Source: Bradyrhizobium jicamae (GTDB lineage: Bacteria > Pseudomonadota > Alphaproteobacteria > Rhizobiales > Xanthobacteraceae). Taken from it: DNA of 64,000 bases. Below the pieces are notes generated by a model that was given only the letters and a program-made list of their open reading frames with translations, made no database searches and was not told the origin of the DNA. The DNA lies in assembly GCF_018130695.1 (NCBI RefSeq), contig NZ_JAFCJX010000013.1, positions 1-64,000 on the forward strand, written 5' to 3'. A program made the translations under genes and the position numbers. Positions 9,577 through 18,323 of the stretch are shown one piece after another. The number at the start of each line of letters is the position of its first letter. The first letter of the stretch is position 1.

Positions 9577-11439
9577 ATGCCGAAAATCTTCGCCGACCCC
9601 GAAGCGATCGCGGAGGATATCATTCGAGATGTCGGGACTACGCTGGTGGTCGGGCTGCCGCTCGGGCTCGGCAAGGCCAATCACGTCGTCAACGCGCTCT
9701 ATGCGCGCGCGGCCGCCGATCCCTCGATCAAGCTGACATTGTTCTCCGCGCTGACGCTGGAAAAGCCGAAGCCGAAGAGCTTGCTCGAACGTCGCTTCAT
9801 CACGCCGGTGATCGAGCGGCTGTTCGGCGGCTAACCGGATCTGACTTACGCGGATGCGCTGCATGCCGGAAAGCTGCCGCCGAACATCGAGGTGATCGAG
9901 TTTTTCTTCCTCGCCGGCCGCTGGCTGCGTTCGCCCTACGCACAGCAGCGCTACATCTCCGCCAATTACACGCACGCCGCATCCTATCTGCTGTCGCGCG
10001 GGCTGAACGTCGTGACGCAGCTTGTGGCGAAGCGCGTCGTCGACGGCGTCGCGCGCTACAGCCTGAGCTGCAACACCGATACGACGTTCGACGTGCTGCG
10101 CGCACGCGCGGAAGGCAAGGCATCGTTCCGGCTGATCGGCCAGGTCAATTCCGAGCTGCCGTTCATGCCGGGGCCGGGTGACCTTGCCGGCGATGAATTC
10201 TCCGCCGTGCTCGATAGCGCCGACACCGACTTCCCGCTGTTCGCACCGCCGTCGGAGCCGATCAGTGACGCCAAATATGCAATCGGGCTGCACGCCGCCG
10301 GCCTCGTACGCGACGGTGGCACGCTGCAGATCGGCATCGGCCAGGTCGGCGATGCGCTGGCGCAGGGCCTGATCGTGCGTCATCGCGACAACGCGCAATT
10401 CCAGGGCATCATGAAGCGGCTGGCGCCGGGAACGGCGCTGCGTTCCTCGGTGGAGACGGGCCCGTTCGAGAAAGGTCTGTACGGCGTCAGCGAGATGGTG
10501 TTCGAGGCGTTCCTCGGCCTGATCGACGCGGGCATCCTCAGGCGCGAGGTTGACGGCGTGATCCTGCACGGCGCGTTCTTCCTCGGGCCGAAAGCCTTCT
10601 ACCGCGCGCTGCGCGAGATGACGGCGGAGCAGATCGCGCGCATCCAGATGATGCCGGTCTCCTTCACCAATGAGATCTTTGGCGACGAAGCTGCAAAACG
10701 CCGCGCGCGCGTCGATGCGCGCTTCGTCAACAATGCGATGATGGCGACGCTGCTCGGGGCTGCGATCTCCGACGGGCTCGAGGGTGGTCAGGTCGTGAGC
10801 GGCGTCGGCGGCCAGTATAATTTCGTAGCCCAGGCCTTCGCGCTGGAAGGCGCGCGCTCGGTGCTGGCGCTGGAGGCGGCGCATCAATCCGGCGCCAAGG
10901 CGCAGTCGAACATCCGTTGGAGCTACGGGCATCAAACGATCCCGCGGCACCTGCGCGACATCTTCGTCACCGAGTATGGCGTCGCCGATCTGCGCGGCAA
11001 ATCCGACGCCGACGTGATCGCGGCGATGCTGCAGGTTGCGGATTCCCGCTTTCAGAGCGAGTTGACGCGGCAAGCCAAGGAGGCCGGCAAGCTGCCGCGC
11101 AATTACGAGATTCCGGCTGCCCATCGCGAGAATGTCCCGGAGCGGATTCGCAATGCGCTGAAGCCCGCGCGCGAGGCCGGCCTGCTGCCGTCGTTCCCAT
11201 TCGGCAGCGATTTCACCGATGTCGAGCAGCGCCTGATCCCGGCCTTGCAGATCCTCCAGCAAGTGCAGCGCACGCCGCTGAAACTGCCGGGCCTGCTGTG
11301 GCAGGGCATGACGCAGCCACCCGACGCCGCCGACCGCGAGTGCTTGGCGCGACTCGGGCTCGACAAGCCGGCGCAATTTTCCGAGCGCGCCTATCGCGCG
11401 CTCGTCAACGCAGCGCTGCAGCGAAGCAGGATGCGCTAG
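9577..11439 (+). pseudogene. Acetyl-CoA hydrolase/transferase gene interrupted by one in-frame stop
   Basis: The frame runs from the ATG at 9577 (MPKIFADPEAIAEDII) to 11439 except for one TAA at 9832-9834, within RLFGG-stop-PDLTYADALHAG. The frame is unchanged and homologous sequence continues at once (NIEVIEFFFLAGRW), so only one codon is altered, probably a tyrosine codon by one base. Downstream motifs are those of the acetyl-CoA hydrolase / CoA-transferase family (SGVGGQYNFVAQA, SNIRWSYGHQT, EYGVADLRGK). Undamaged, it would be about 620 residues and move CoA between acyl-CoAs and acetate-like acids. The C-terminal piece could restart at an internal codon but would lack the N-terminal domain. 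A sequencing error is the alternative. Confidence 0.8.
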
Positions 11440-11459
11440 AGGACCATCGGCGAAACGCT

Positions 11460-12344
11460 CTATTGTCCGAGTGACTTGAGCGCGGACAAGGTCTTTCGCA
11501 GCCCGCGATCGAGGCGCTTGTCGCGGCGCATCACGATCGCAAGCCGCCGATGCAGCTTGGGTGACAGCGAGCGAACGGTCAGGTCGCGCGACGTCGCCTT
11601 GGCGGATACCGCCATGCCCGGCAGGATCGCGCAGCCGAGGCCTGCGCGCACCATTTCCTTGATCGCCTCGACGCTGCCGAGCGACATCAGCGGTTTGAGT
11701 GACACGCCGCCGCGCGCGAGCCAATCGTCCGCGGTGCGCCGCGTGTTGCCGCCGGGCTCGAACAGGAGAACCGGTTTGGTGGCCAGCACGGTTGGTGTGA
11801 TCCGCGCCGGCAGCGGCATGTCGTGCGGGGCGATCAGGACGAACTCGTCGTCGAGCACCGGCGTGATCTCAAAACTCCGCCCGGAGACCGGCATCGTGAG
11901 CAGCCCGATGTCGATCGTATTGTCCTCGAGCGCCTTGGCGATTTCCGCGGTATTGCCTGTGGTGACGGTGATCTCCAGCGCAGGCAGCGCCGCACGCAAT
12001 TCCTTCAGGATCGGCGGCAGCAGGAAGATGCAGGCGGTTGCGCCGGTCCCGAGCCGGACGCGTCCTGCGGTGCCGGTGGTGTGCTGCGCGACGGCATCGA
12101 CGGCCGCTGCAATTGCTGCGTTGACCTGGGGTGCGCTGGCAAGCAACGCGGCGCCGGCGGCCGTGGGTCGGGTCTTTCGTCCGACACGCTCGACCAATGT
12201 CGCGCCGAGACTTTTCTCCAACTGACGCACCTGCAGGCTGACGGCCGGCTGGCTGAGTTGCAGTCGCTCCGCAGCGGCGGAGAAGCTGCCGCACTCGATC
12301 ACGACGAGGAAGCTCTGCAGGTAGTCGGGATTGAACGTCTTCAT
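11460..12344 (-). CDS. LysR-family transcriptional regulator
   Basis: A 294-residue LysR regulator. The N-terminal winged helix-turn-helix (YLQSFLVVIECGSFSAAAER, LQLSQPAVSLQVRQLE) spans about residues 5-65. The periplasmic-binding-like effector domain runs from about 90 to the end and includes the GLGCAILPG motif. The ATG at 12344 (MKTFNPDY) fits the family start better than the longer frame. It is divergent from the exported M20 peptidase gene, with a LysR-type palindrome in between, so it probably controls that gene and itself. It converges on the broken acetyl-CoA hydrolase gene with only 20 bases between stops. Effector unknown. Confidence 0.92.
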   Translation of the reverse strand: MKTFNPDYLQSFLVVIECGSFSAAAERLQLSQPAVSLQVRQLEKSLGATLVERVGRKTRPTAAGAALLASAPQVNAAIAAAVDAVAQHTTGTAGRVRLGTGATACIFLLPPILKELRAALPALEITVTTGNTAEIAKALEDNTIDIGLLTMPVSGRSFEITPVLDDEFVLIAPHDMPLPARITPTVLATKPVLLFEPGGNTRRTADDWLARGGVSLKPLMSLGSVEAIKEMVRAGLGCAILPGMAVSAKATSRDLTVRSLSPKLHRRLAIVMRRDKRLDRGLRKTLSALKSLGQ

Positions 12345-12354
12345 CAAAGGATCT

Positions 12355-12371
12355 CTTATGCGCTGCATAAG
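12355..12371. promoter_or_regulatory. LysR-type operator palindrome (T-N11-A)
   Basis: CTTATGCGCTGCATAAG is a six-base perfect inverted repeat with a five-base centre. It contains TATGCGCTGCATA, which fits the T-N11-A LysR consensus. It lies 11 bases upstream of the lysR start, in the 158-base divergent region shared with the M20 peptidase gene. Binding by the neighbouring regulator is inferred. Confidence 0.6.
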
Positions 12372-12502
12372 CTGCAAAAGCTTCACTTATATATTCGACA
12401 ACGGCATGTTCGGGCAACGCCGACTTGACCGGTCGGATCGGGAGCGAGCATTGTCACGCGCTCGCATCCTTGGCGGTGGTCGATCTGGGAGGAGAAGAAG
12501 CC

Positions 12503-13984
12503 ATGACATTGCGGATCGACCGACGTATCGCATTGCTGATAGTTGCGGCCTGCTTGTTCTGGGCGCGAAGTGGAGAAGCATGGGCCGAACCCGTGGCGCC
12601 TTCACAGGTGCAGGGCGAGAAGACCGTGGCTCTGCTGAAGAAGCTGATCGCGTTCGACACCTCGAACGCGCCGGGCGACACGCGCGCGCTGGCGGAGTTC
12701 CTGAAGACGCAGTTCGCGCCATTGGGTGCAGAGGTGGACATCGTCGTCGCGCCGAACGGCAAAGCCGCGCATTTCATCGCGCGGCTCCGCGGCGACGGTT
12801 CGAAGAAGCCGGTGCTGCTGGCCGCACATGCCGACGTCGTCCCGGTCGAGCGCGGCAAATGGACGGAAGAGCCGTTCGCCGGCGTGGAGAAGGACGGATT
12901 TGTCTACGGGCGCGGCGCGATGGATTTCAAGGGCGGACTCGCCGTGTTCGCACGCGCAGTGATGCGGCTGGCGGAAGACAAGACGCCGCTGGCGCGCGAC
13001 GTGATCCTGCTTGCCGAGGCCGACGAGGAACAAGGCCAGTTCCACACCGGCTGGCTGGCGAAGAACCATTGGGACAAGATCGACGCCGAGTTCGCGTTGA
13101 ACGAAGGTGGCTACGTGCTTCAGCAACGCGACGGAACGGTGCGCCAGATCAACGTGACGACGGCCGAAAAAATCTCCGCCACTTTCGCATTGAAGGCGAC
13201 CGGCCGCTCGGGTCATTCATCGCGGCCATTCCCATCCGACGAGATGGCGAACAACCGCCTGATATCGGCCCTTGCCAGCCTCGCGGCGCATGATCCCATG
13301 GTCAAGCTCGTTCCCGCCTCCGAGGCTTACTTCAAGGCGCTGCTTCCGATCAGTTCCGAGCAGGCGGCGGTTGATATCAGGCAACTGCTCGCCGCCAAGG
13401 ATCAAAGCGAGCTTGAAACAGCGGGCAAGAAGCTCGTGGCCGACGATCCTGGCGACGGCCTGCTTGTCCACGCGCTGCTTCGCGACACCATGGCGATCAC
13501 CATGATCGATGCCGGCATCAAGCCCAATGTGATCCCGGGCGACGCCAAGGCTGTTGTGAATACCCGCCTGCTGCCGGGAACGACGACCGACCAGATGATC
13601 GCGGAAATCAAGCGGGTGATTGATGATCCGAACATCGACGTCAACATCGTGACGTCGATGTCGCCGCAGGAGGCGAGGGATTACTATGCGATGCGCACGA
13701 AGATCCCGGCCTCGCCGCTCAACACCGCGCTTTACGAGGCGCTGGAGCGCAACGCAAAGCGGCTCTGGAACGATGCGGTCGTGGTGCCGACGATGTTTGA
13801 GGCCGGAACCGATGCCACGGCGTGGCGTGAACGCAACGTTCCCGTCTACGGGATTTATCCATACCCTCTCGACGACGACATCCTGAGCCGCATGCACGGA
13901 AACGATGAGCGGATCAGTGTGCAAGCGCTACATCAGGGAACGGAGTGGATCTACAACACCGTGCGCGACGTCGCGAAGAAGTAG
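12503..13984 (+). CDS. Exported M20 family metallopeptidase
   Basis: A 493-residue di-zinc peptidase/deacylase of the M20 (ArgE/DapE/CPG2) group. A signal peptide (RRIALLIVAACLFWARSGEAWA) indicates the periplasm. Metal-site motifs appear in order: AAHADVVPVE, GRGAMDFKGG with the bridging Asp, EADEEQG with the catalytic Glu pair, and a late RMHGNDERI histidine. The lid/dimerisation domain (TGRSGHSSRPFPSDEMA) lies between. The ATG at 12503 is set by GGAGG ten bases upstream. It is divergent from the LysR gene, which probably regulates it. Substrate unknown; N-acyl amino acids or small peptides are the family norm. Confidence 0.9.
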   Translation: MTLRIDRRIALLIVAACLFWARSGEAWAEPVAPSQVQGEKTVALLKKLIAFDTSNAPGDTRALAEFLKTQFAPLGAEVDIVVAPNGKAAHFIARLRGDGSKKPVLLAAHADVVPVERGKWTEEPFAGVEKDGFVYGRGAMDFKGGLAVFARAVMRLAEDKTPLARDVILLAEADEEQGQFHTGWLAKNHWDKIDAEFALNEGGYVLQQRDGTVRQINVTTAEKISATFALKATGRSGHSSRPFPSDEMANNRLISALASLAAHDPMVKLVPASEAYFKALLPISSEQAAVDIRQLLAAKDQSELETAGKKLVADDPGDGLLVHALLRDTMAITMIDAGIKPNVIPGDAKAVVNTRLLPGTTTDQMIAEIKRVIDDPNIDVNIVTSMSPQEARDYYAMRTKIPASPLNTALYEALERNAKRLWNDAVVVPTMFEAGTDATAWRERNVPVYGIYPYPLDDDILSRMHGNDERISVQALHQGTEWIYNTVRDVAKK

Positions 13985-14000
13985 GACGCGGGCAGAACTG

Positions 14001-14035
14001 GCGAAAGCCGCCGGATGATGGTCCGGCGGCTTCGC
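14001..14035. terminator. Strong hairpin between convergent genes
   Basis: GCGAAAGCCGCCGG (14001-14014) pairs with CCGGCGGCTTCGC (14023-14035), leaving one bulged A and an eight-base loop. It lies between the M20 peptidase stop and the enoyl-CoA hydratase stop, so it can serve both. There is no clear T-tract. Confidence 0.6.
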
Positions 14036-14042
14036 GACGAGG

Positions 14043-14822
14043 TCAGCGGTTCTTGTTGACCGGCTTGCGCTTCTCGATGAAGGCGGCCATCCCCTCGGAG
14101 CGATCTTCCAGCGCAAACGTCGCGTGGAACAGGTTGCGCTCGACATTCATGCCTTCCGACAGCGGGGTCTCGAAGGCGCGGTTGACGGCTTCCTTGGCCA
14201 TCGCAGCCGCCGGCTGCGACATCGAGGCGATCTTCTCGGCCGCGGCGAGCGCCTCTTCCAGCAGCTTGTCAGCGGGCACGATGCGCGACACCAGGCCGGA
14301 CCGTTCGGCCTCGGCGGCATCCATCATGCGGCCGGTGAGGCAGAGATCCATTGCCTTGGACTTGCCGATCGCGCGCGTCAGGCGCTGCGTGCCGCCGATG
14401 CCAGGAATGGTGCCGAGCGTGATCTCAGGCTGGCCGAATTTGGCGGTGTCGGCGGCGATGATGATGTCGCACATCATCGCCAGCTCGCAGCCGCCGCCGA
14501 GCGCATAGCCCGAGACCGCCGCGATGGTCGGCTTGCGGCAGCGCGCGACGCGGTCACCGCCGATCGCGGTGAAGTCGCTCGAGAACATGTCGATGAAACC
14601 TTTCGGCTGCATCTCCTTGATGTCGGCGCCGGCCGCAAAGGCCTTCTCGCTGCCGGTGATCAGGATGCAGCCGATCTTGTCGTCGGCCTCGAGATCGTCG
14701 ACCGCCGCCGCGATCTCGCGGAACACGCCGAACGACAGCGCGTTCAGCATTTTCGGCCGGTTCAGCGTGATGACGCCGACCGGTCCCTTGCTCTCGACAA
14801 TGATGAATTCAAACGTAGCCAT
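14043..14822 (-). CDS. Enoyl-CoA hydratase (crotonase family)
   Basis: A 259-residue enzyme that adds water to 2-enoyl-CoA in beta-oxidation and related pathways. The oxyanion-hole segment AAGADIKEM (residues 63-71) and GYALGGGCELAMMCD are present. Both catalytic glutamates are there: Glu113 in GGGCEL and Glu133 in QPEITLG. A true hydratase is therefore likely rather than another crotonase activity. The ATG at 14822 (MATFEFIIVE) matches the family start; a frame from 14882 would add an unrelated leader. It is a single gene converging on the M20 peptidase gene. Confidence 0.93.
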   Translation of the reverse strand: MATFEFIIVESKGPVGVITLNRPKMLNALSFGVFREIAAAVDDLEADDKIGCILITGSEKAFAAGADIKEMQPKGFIDMFSSDFTAIGGDRVARCRKPTIAAVSGYALGGGCELAMMCDIIIAADTAKFGQPEITLGTIPGIGGTQRLTRAIGKSKAMDLCLTGRMMDAAEAERSGLVSRIVPADKLLEEALAAAEKIASMSQPAAAMAKEAVNRAFETPLSEGMNVERNLFHATFALEDRSEGMAAFIEKRKPVNKNR

Positions 14823-14940
14823 CGACGCAAACCCCGTGCCTGATTTGGCGGGCAATGTGCCTGCTGCCGGGGTGCGCTTCAAGAGGCGGAACCGCTAAAG
14901 ATCGCGCGGATGCGGCGTGAATTTCGCCGCACCCGGATCA

Positions 14941-14966
14941 ATTGGAACGCGCTCTGCGGTTCCAAT
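14941..14966 (-). terminator. Hairpin after the low-complexity protein gene
   Basis: ATTGGAAC (14941-14948) pairs perfectly with GTTCCAAT (14959-14966) across a ten-base loop, touching the stop codon of the minus-strand gene. A second stem, GCGGCG/CGCCGC, follows at 14912-14930 in the direction of transcription. T-tracts are weak. Confidence 0.5.
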
Positions 14967-15655
14967 CAGGCCATGAACATGCGCGCGGCGGAGGCGACCG
15001 TGAGCAGCGCGCCGAAGGCGATGAAGATCTTGCCGATCAGCGAGGTCTGGTCCCAGGTCGAGCTGTCGGCGGAGGCGAGCACCGGCTTGGCGCTGGCCAT
15101 CGCCACCGTTTGTGGCTGCTGAGGCTGCGCTTGCTGAGGCTGAGCTTGCGCTTGGACCTGCGCTTGCTGCTGCGGTTGCGCCGGCGTCTCCTGCTGAAGC
15201 GCGCGGTCGACATCATTGAGCTGGTCGGAGGCGACCACGTCGGCGTCGGCCGGTCCGGCCGGCTTGTTGTCGGAGGCGGCCAATATCGTGTTGGCCTTGG
15301 CGGTCATGGCGCTGGCGTTATCGGCTGCAGCCGTGTCGCTCGTCGGAAGCTCCGCGTTGGCATTGGCGACCGCGGCCGGGATGGCGGCAGGAGGCGCGTT
15401 GTTGCCGGTGTCGGCGGCTTGCTTGGTCTCGGCGGGCTTGTCGGCAGTCTTGTCTGCAACCTTGGACGATTTGCGGTCCGCGGTGTGCTTGCTGTGGTGC
15501 GAGCTCTGCCGGACGGATTTGCCCGACGTCGCGGTGTCGGATTTCGACGCGGCCGGATCGGAGCTGGCCGCCGTGGCCGGCAATGGTCCGGCGAAACAAA
15601 CAATCAGTCCCGTCGCAAGCATCAAGGCCCAGCGCCCGCTGGCTTTGATTTTCAT
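14966..15655 (-). CDS. Exported low-complexity protein with C-terminal membrane anchor
   Basis: A 229-residue protein of unknown function. Residues 1-29 look like a signal peptide (MKIKASGRWALMLATG to ATAAS). The middle is rich in Ala, Lys, Ser and Asp, and from about 150 to 185 in Gln/Pro repeats (QPQQAQPQQPQ). The last 25 residues form a hydrophobic helix (IGKIFIAFGALLTVASAARM), so the chain may span the periplasm tethered at its C-terminus. The ATG at 15655 has GGGGAG nine bases upstream. It is divergent from the ecfF gene, with about 300 bases between that hold the EcfF regulatory signals. Confidence 0.75.
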   Translation of the reverse strand: MKIKASGRWALMLATGLIVCFAGPLPATAASSDPAASKSDTATSGKSVRQSSHHSKHTADRKSSKVADKTADKPAETKQAADTGNNAPPAAIPAAVANANAELPTSDTAAADNASAMTAKANTILAASDNKPAGPADADVVASDQLNDVDRALQQETPAQPQQQAQVQAQAQPQQAQPQQPQTVAMASAKPVLASADSSTWDQTSLIGKIFIAFGALLTVASAARMFMA

Positions 15656-15885
15656 TTTGGCAATCTCCCCATTCACCCGCACCCAACGCGAAATGAGACC
15701 CTGCCGCGTGACCACACCGGGGCAGAAAAAGGGAATCTTCGGGCTACACGGGGCAAAAGCTGGGCAATTTCTTCCGCGTCAGGCACCGCCCGTGCTTGCC
15801 GGGCTGATCGATGTTATGAGCCTGTGCTCGCGGAACCGCGTTGCCGATTCCGCGATCGACGGGCGCCGAACATCGATGCCGGATC

Positions 15886-15910
15886 TGTAATCACGATTTC
15901 GTGATCTACA
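15886..15910. promoter_or_regulatory. Palindrome upstream of the ecfF promoter
   Basis: ATCACGA (15890-15896) and TCGTGAT (15899-15905) form a perfect inverted repeat around TT. With flanking TGTA and TACA it becomes a 25-base imperfect palindrome. It ends nine bases before the proposed -35 element of ecfF, a normal place for an activator or repressor. The rest of 15656-15885 shows nothing I can name. Confidence 0.45.
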
Positions 15911-15919
15911 GCCTCTGGC

Positions 15920-15944
15920 GTAACAAATTGAAAGATCGACCGAA
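15920..15944 (+). promoter_or_regulatory. Candidate ECF-type promoter for ecfF-osrA
   Basis: GTAACA (15920-15925) and CGAA (15941-15944) are 15 bases apart, close to the GTAACC-N16-CGAA form known for related SigF-type sigma factors. Transcription would start about 13 bases before the GTG start at 15964. This suggests autoregulation and argues against a gene start at 15841. Confidence 0.45.
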
Positions 15945-15963
15945 TTGCAATGCAGGAGCGCGT

Positions 15964-16509
15964 GTGCGCGAACGTGAGGACGAGTGGACCGGCCTGATGC
16001 GGTCGGCCATTGCAGGCGACAGTGCGGCGTATCATCGCCTGCTCAAGGCCGTCACGCCCGTGCTCCGCGCGGCGGCGCGCCGCGGACTTGCGCGCGCAGG
16101 GCAACCGGTCGATCAGTCCGAGGATATCGTGCAGGACATTTTGCTGGCGGTGCATTTGAAGCGGCATACCTGGGATGCGAACGCCCCGTTCGCGCCGTGG
16201 CTGTTCGCGATCGCCCGCAACAAGCTGATCGACGCGCTGCGCCGTCGCGGTCGGCGGATCTTCGTCAACATCGACGATTTTGCGGAAGTCCTGCCGGGTG
16301 AGGCGGCGGAAGAGACCGCCTCGGCAGGCGAGGTCGCCGCGCAGCTGCAGACCCTGCCGGCGCGGCAACGCGACGTGCTGCAGTCGATCGCCGTGGACAA
16401 CGCCTCGATCAAGGATACGGCGGCGAAATTTTCGATGACCGAGGGCGCCGTGCGGGTGGCGCTGCATCGGGGCCTTTCGAGCCTGACGGCAAAATTGCGG
16501 GATCGGTGA
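15964..16509 (+). CDS. ecfF: ECF sigma factor EcfF (oxidative-stress type)
   Basis: A 181-residue extracytoplasmic-function sigma factor with region 2 (VDQSEDIVQDILLAVHLKRH, PFAPWLFAIARNKLIDALRR) and region 4 (LQTLPARQRDVLQSIAVD, AAKFSMTEGAVRVALHRG). It directs RNA polymerase to a stress regulon. I start it at the GTG at 15964 because AGGAG lies five bases upstream and the candidate promoter sits just before; an ATG at 15841 would place the promoter inside the gene. The next gene encodes an NrsF/DUF1109 anti-sigma factor whose two cysteines fall exactly where I recall them in B. japonicum OsrA, which identifies the pair. The family responds to reactive oxygen species. Confidence 0.85.
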   Translation: MREREDEWTGLMRSAIAGDSAAYHRLLKAVTPVLRAAARRGLARAGQPVDQSEDIVQDILLAVHLKRHTWDANAPFAPWLFAIARNKLIDALRRRGRRIFVNIDDFAEVLPGEAAEETASAGEVAAQLQTLPARQRDVLQSIAVDNASIKDTAAKFSMTEGAVRVALHRGLSSLTAKLRDR

Positions 16510-16514
16510 GCATC

Positions 16515-17153
16515 ATGGATACGGACCAACTCATTCGAACGCTGGCGGCCGACAACGCGCATCAGTCGCGTCCGGTTGGATTGGTGCTGATGCTGGCACT
16601 GCTGGCGGCCGCGCCGGTCTCGCTGCTGATGTTCTTCAGCGAGCTCGGCATCCGCCCCGACGTGATGACGGCGATGCGCAACCCGTTCTTCGATTTGAAG
16701 TTCGCGGTGACGCTGGCGTTGGCGATCTCGGCCACGGCCGTCAGCCTGCATCTGTCGCGCCCCGAAGCCTCGTTGCGCGGCTTCGGCTGGTGGCTGCTGG
16801 TGCCGGCCGGCATCCTGGTTGCCGGCATCAGCGGCGAGATGATGATGCCGCAGCGCACCCCGATGATGACGCGGCTGGTCGGCAAGAATTCGATGGCCTG
16901 CATGACGGCAATCCCGGAGATGGCACTGCCGCTGCTCGCCGCCGCGCTGTACGGATTGCGGCAGGGCGCGCCGGCGCGGCCTGCGGTTGCCGGTGCCGTG
17001 GCCGGGCTCTTGTCGGCGGGGCTTGCCGCAACGGTCTATGCGTCGCATTGCACCGACGATTCACCACTGTTCGTGGCAACCTGGTACACGATTGCGACCG
17101 CGCTGGTGGCCGCGATCGGCGCGCTCGTGGGGGCGAAGGTTCTCAGATATTAG
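16515..17153 (+). CDS. osrA: Membrane anti-sigma factor OsrA (NrsF/DUF1109 family)
   Basis: A 212-residue inner-membrane protein with about six transmembrane helices that holds EcfF inactive. The ATG at 16515 places its cysteines at Cys129 (in SMACMTAIPE) and Cys179 (in ASHCTDDSP). These are the numbers I remember for the redox-sensing cysteines of B. japonicum OsrA, so I prefer it to the GTG at 16506. The N-terminal cytoplasmic stretch (DTDQLIRTLAAD) is the usual sigma-contact region of the family. It begins five bases after the ecfF stop and is certainly cotranscribed. It converges on the DUF2336 gene with a four-base overlap. Confidence 0.85.
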   Translation: MDTDQLIRTLAADNAHQSRPVGLVLMLALLAAAPVSLLMFFSELGIRPDVMTAMRNPFFDLKFAVTLALAISATAVSLHLSRPEASLRGFGWWLLVPAGILVAGISGEMMMPQRTPMMTRLVGKNSMACMTAIPEMALPLLAAALYGLRQGAPARPAVAGAVAGLLSAGLAATVYASHCTDDSPLFVATWYTIATALVAAIGALVGAKVLRY

Positions 17154-18256
17154 GCCGCGGGCGCGGACTGCTGCATGCGGTGGAAGCGCAGCACCTGCTG
17201 TGCGGTCGAGGGCCGCAGGCGCTCATAGGTGTCCTTGCAGGCCTGGATGTCGGTCGGATCGCCGCCGGAGATCTCGTCGCGCAGATTGATGATCGCGCGC
17301 ACCGTCGACCATGACAGGCCGGACACCTTGGCGAGGATCATCACGCCCTCGGCGCGGGTCTCGATCATCATGTTTTCGGCGACCGCGACCGTCACATTGG
17401 CAAGCGCGGCGAGCGAGGCATTGGTCTCGTCGAACTTGCCGGCCTCCGCGAATTTCGCAAGCTGGAATTCGTCGAGCCGGCCATCTTCAAAAAGTGATTT
17501 CACCAGCGCATGCGCGATGGTCGTGTCGCGGGTGACGGCGCCGGGGGCGGAACGGGCGCGCCGCGTGGCTTCCTGCACCGCGGTCGGGATTTCCTTGGCT
17601 TGCTGCGGATTGGCGGCCTCGAGCCGCTGCCGCACCGCATCGGAGGCTTTTGCGACCAGCTTCAGGTAGAGATGGCGCGGGATGTTCGGGCGCAGCCCAA
17701 CGCAGGTCGAGAGATTGTCGTCGCCCTCGGCGCGGCTGATCAGGCGGGTGAAGCCGCGCTCGGTGAATTCGGCGCCAGGATTGTTCACGGTGCTCTGGAT
17801 CACCTCGTCATTGCCGCGCAGCACCAGCACGTCGGTGACGGCGCCGCTCAGCGACTTACGGGTCGAGATCGCGAGCAGGTGCGCCTGGCTCTTGCTGCGG
17901 GCATTTTCGATCAGGGTCTCGTCGTCGAGCCGGGCCGACTGCGACAGCACGGGGCCGGCGACCTCGATCACGTCGTCGAAGGCGAGCGTGCGGATGGTGC
18001 GCGGCGGCGCGGTGTCGATCGGGGCGAGGCGGTTGGAGAGCAGGGCCTTCGCGGAGGTCTCGATATGGTCGAGCAGGCACTGGAAGACGTCGTCGAACAG
18101 GCTGACCTGCTCGTTCGAATAGTCCACCGCGCCATTGATGAAGAGGTCGGTGACGCGCCGCAACGTCTCGACCCGCCGTGCGACGGTGCCGTGGGCAAGC
18201 GTCGTCTGCAGCTCGTCGAGCAAATTGTCGGGGGCGGTCGCGGACTTCGAAATCAT
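17150..18256 (-). CDS. DUF2336 domain protein (first of two)
   Basis: A 368-residue cytoplasmic, mostly helical protein matching the DUF2336 family, found chiefly in alphaproteobacteria. Typical stretches are TLAHGTVARRVETLRRVTDL, SQSARLDDETLIENARSKSQ and the C-terminal GLSWSTVRAIINLR. There are no transmembrane helices or catalytic motifs. The role is not established. The ATG at 18256 has AGGA upstream. It is followed upstream by the diguanylate cyclase gene on the same strand (67-base gap), so the two may share a transcript. A second DUF2336 protein lies at 54.2 kb. Confidence 0.85.
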   Translation of the reverse strand: MISKSATAPDNLLDELQTTLAHGTVARRVETLRRVTDLFINGAVDYSNEQVSLFDDVFQCLLDHIETSAKALLSNRLAPIDTAPPRTIRTLAFDDVIEVAGPVLSQSARLDDETLIENARSKSQAHLLAISTRKSLSGAVTDVLVLRGNDEVIQSTVNNPGAEFTERGFTRLISRAEGDDNLSTCVGLRPNIPRHLYLKLVAKASDAVRQRLEAANPQQAKEIPTAVQEATRRARSAPGAVTRDTTIAHALVKSLFEDGRLDEFQLAKFAEAGKFDETNASLAALANVTVAVAENMMIETRAEGVMILAKVSGLSWSTVRAIINLRDEISGGDPTDIQACKDTYERLRPSTAQQVLRFHRMQQSAPAA

Positions 18257-18323
18257 GACTCTATCCTGGAGTATCAATCATGCGGACCGGCGGCGGATTC
18301 TCCGGCGCCGGATGCGAAATGGG

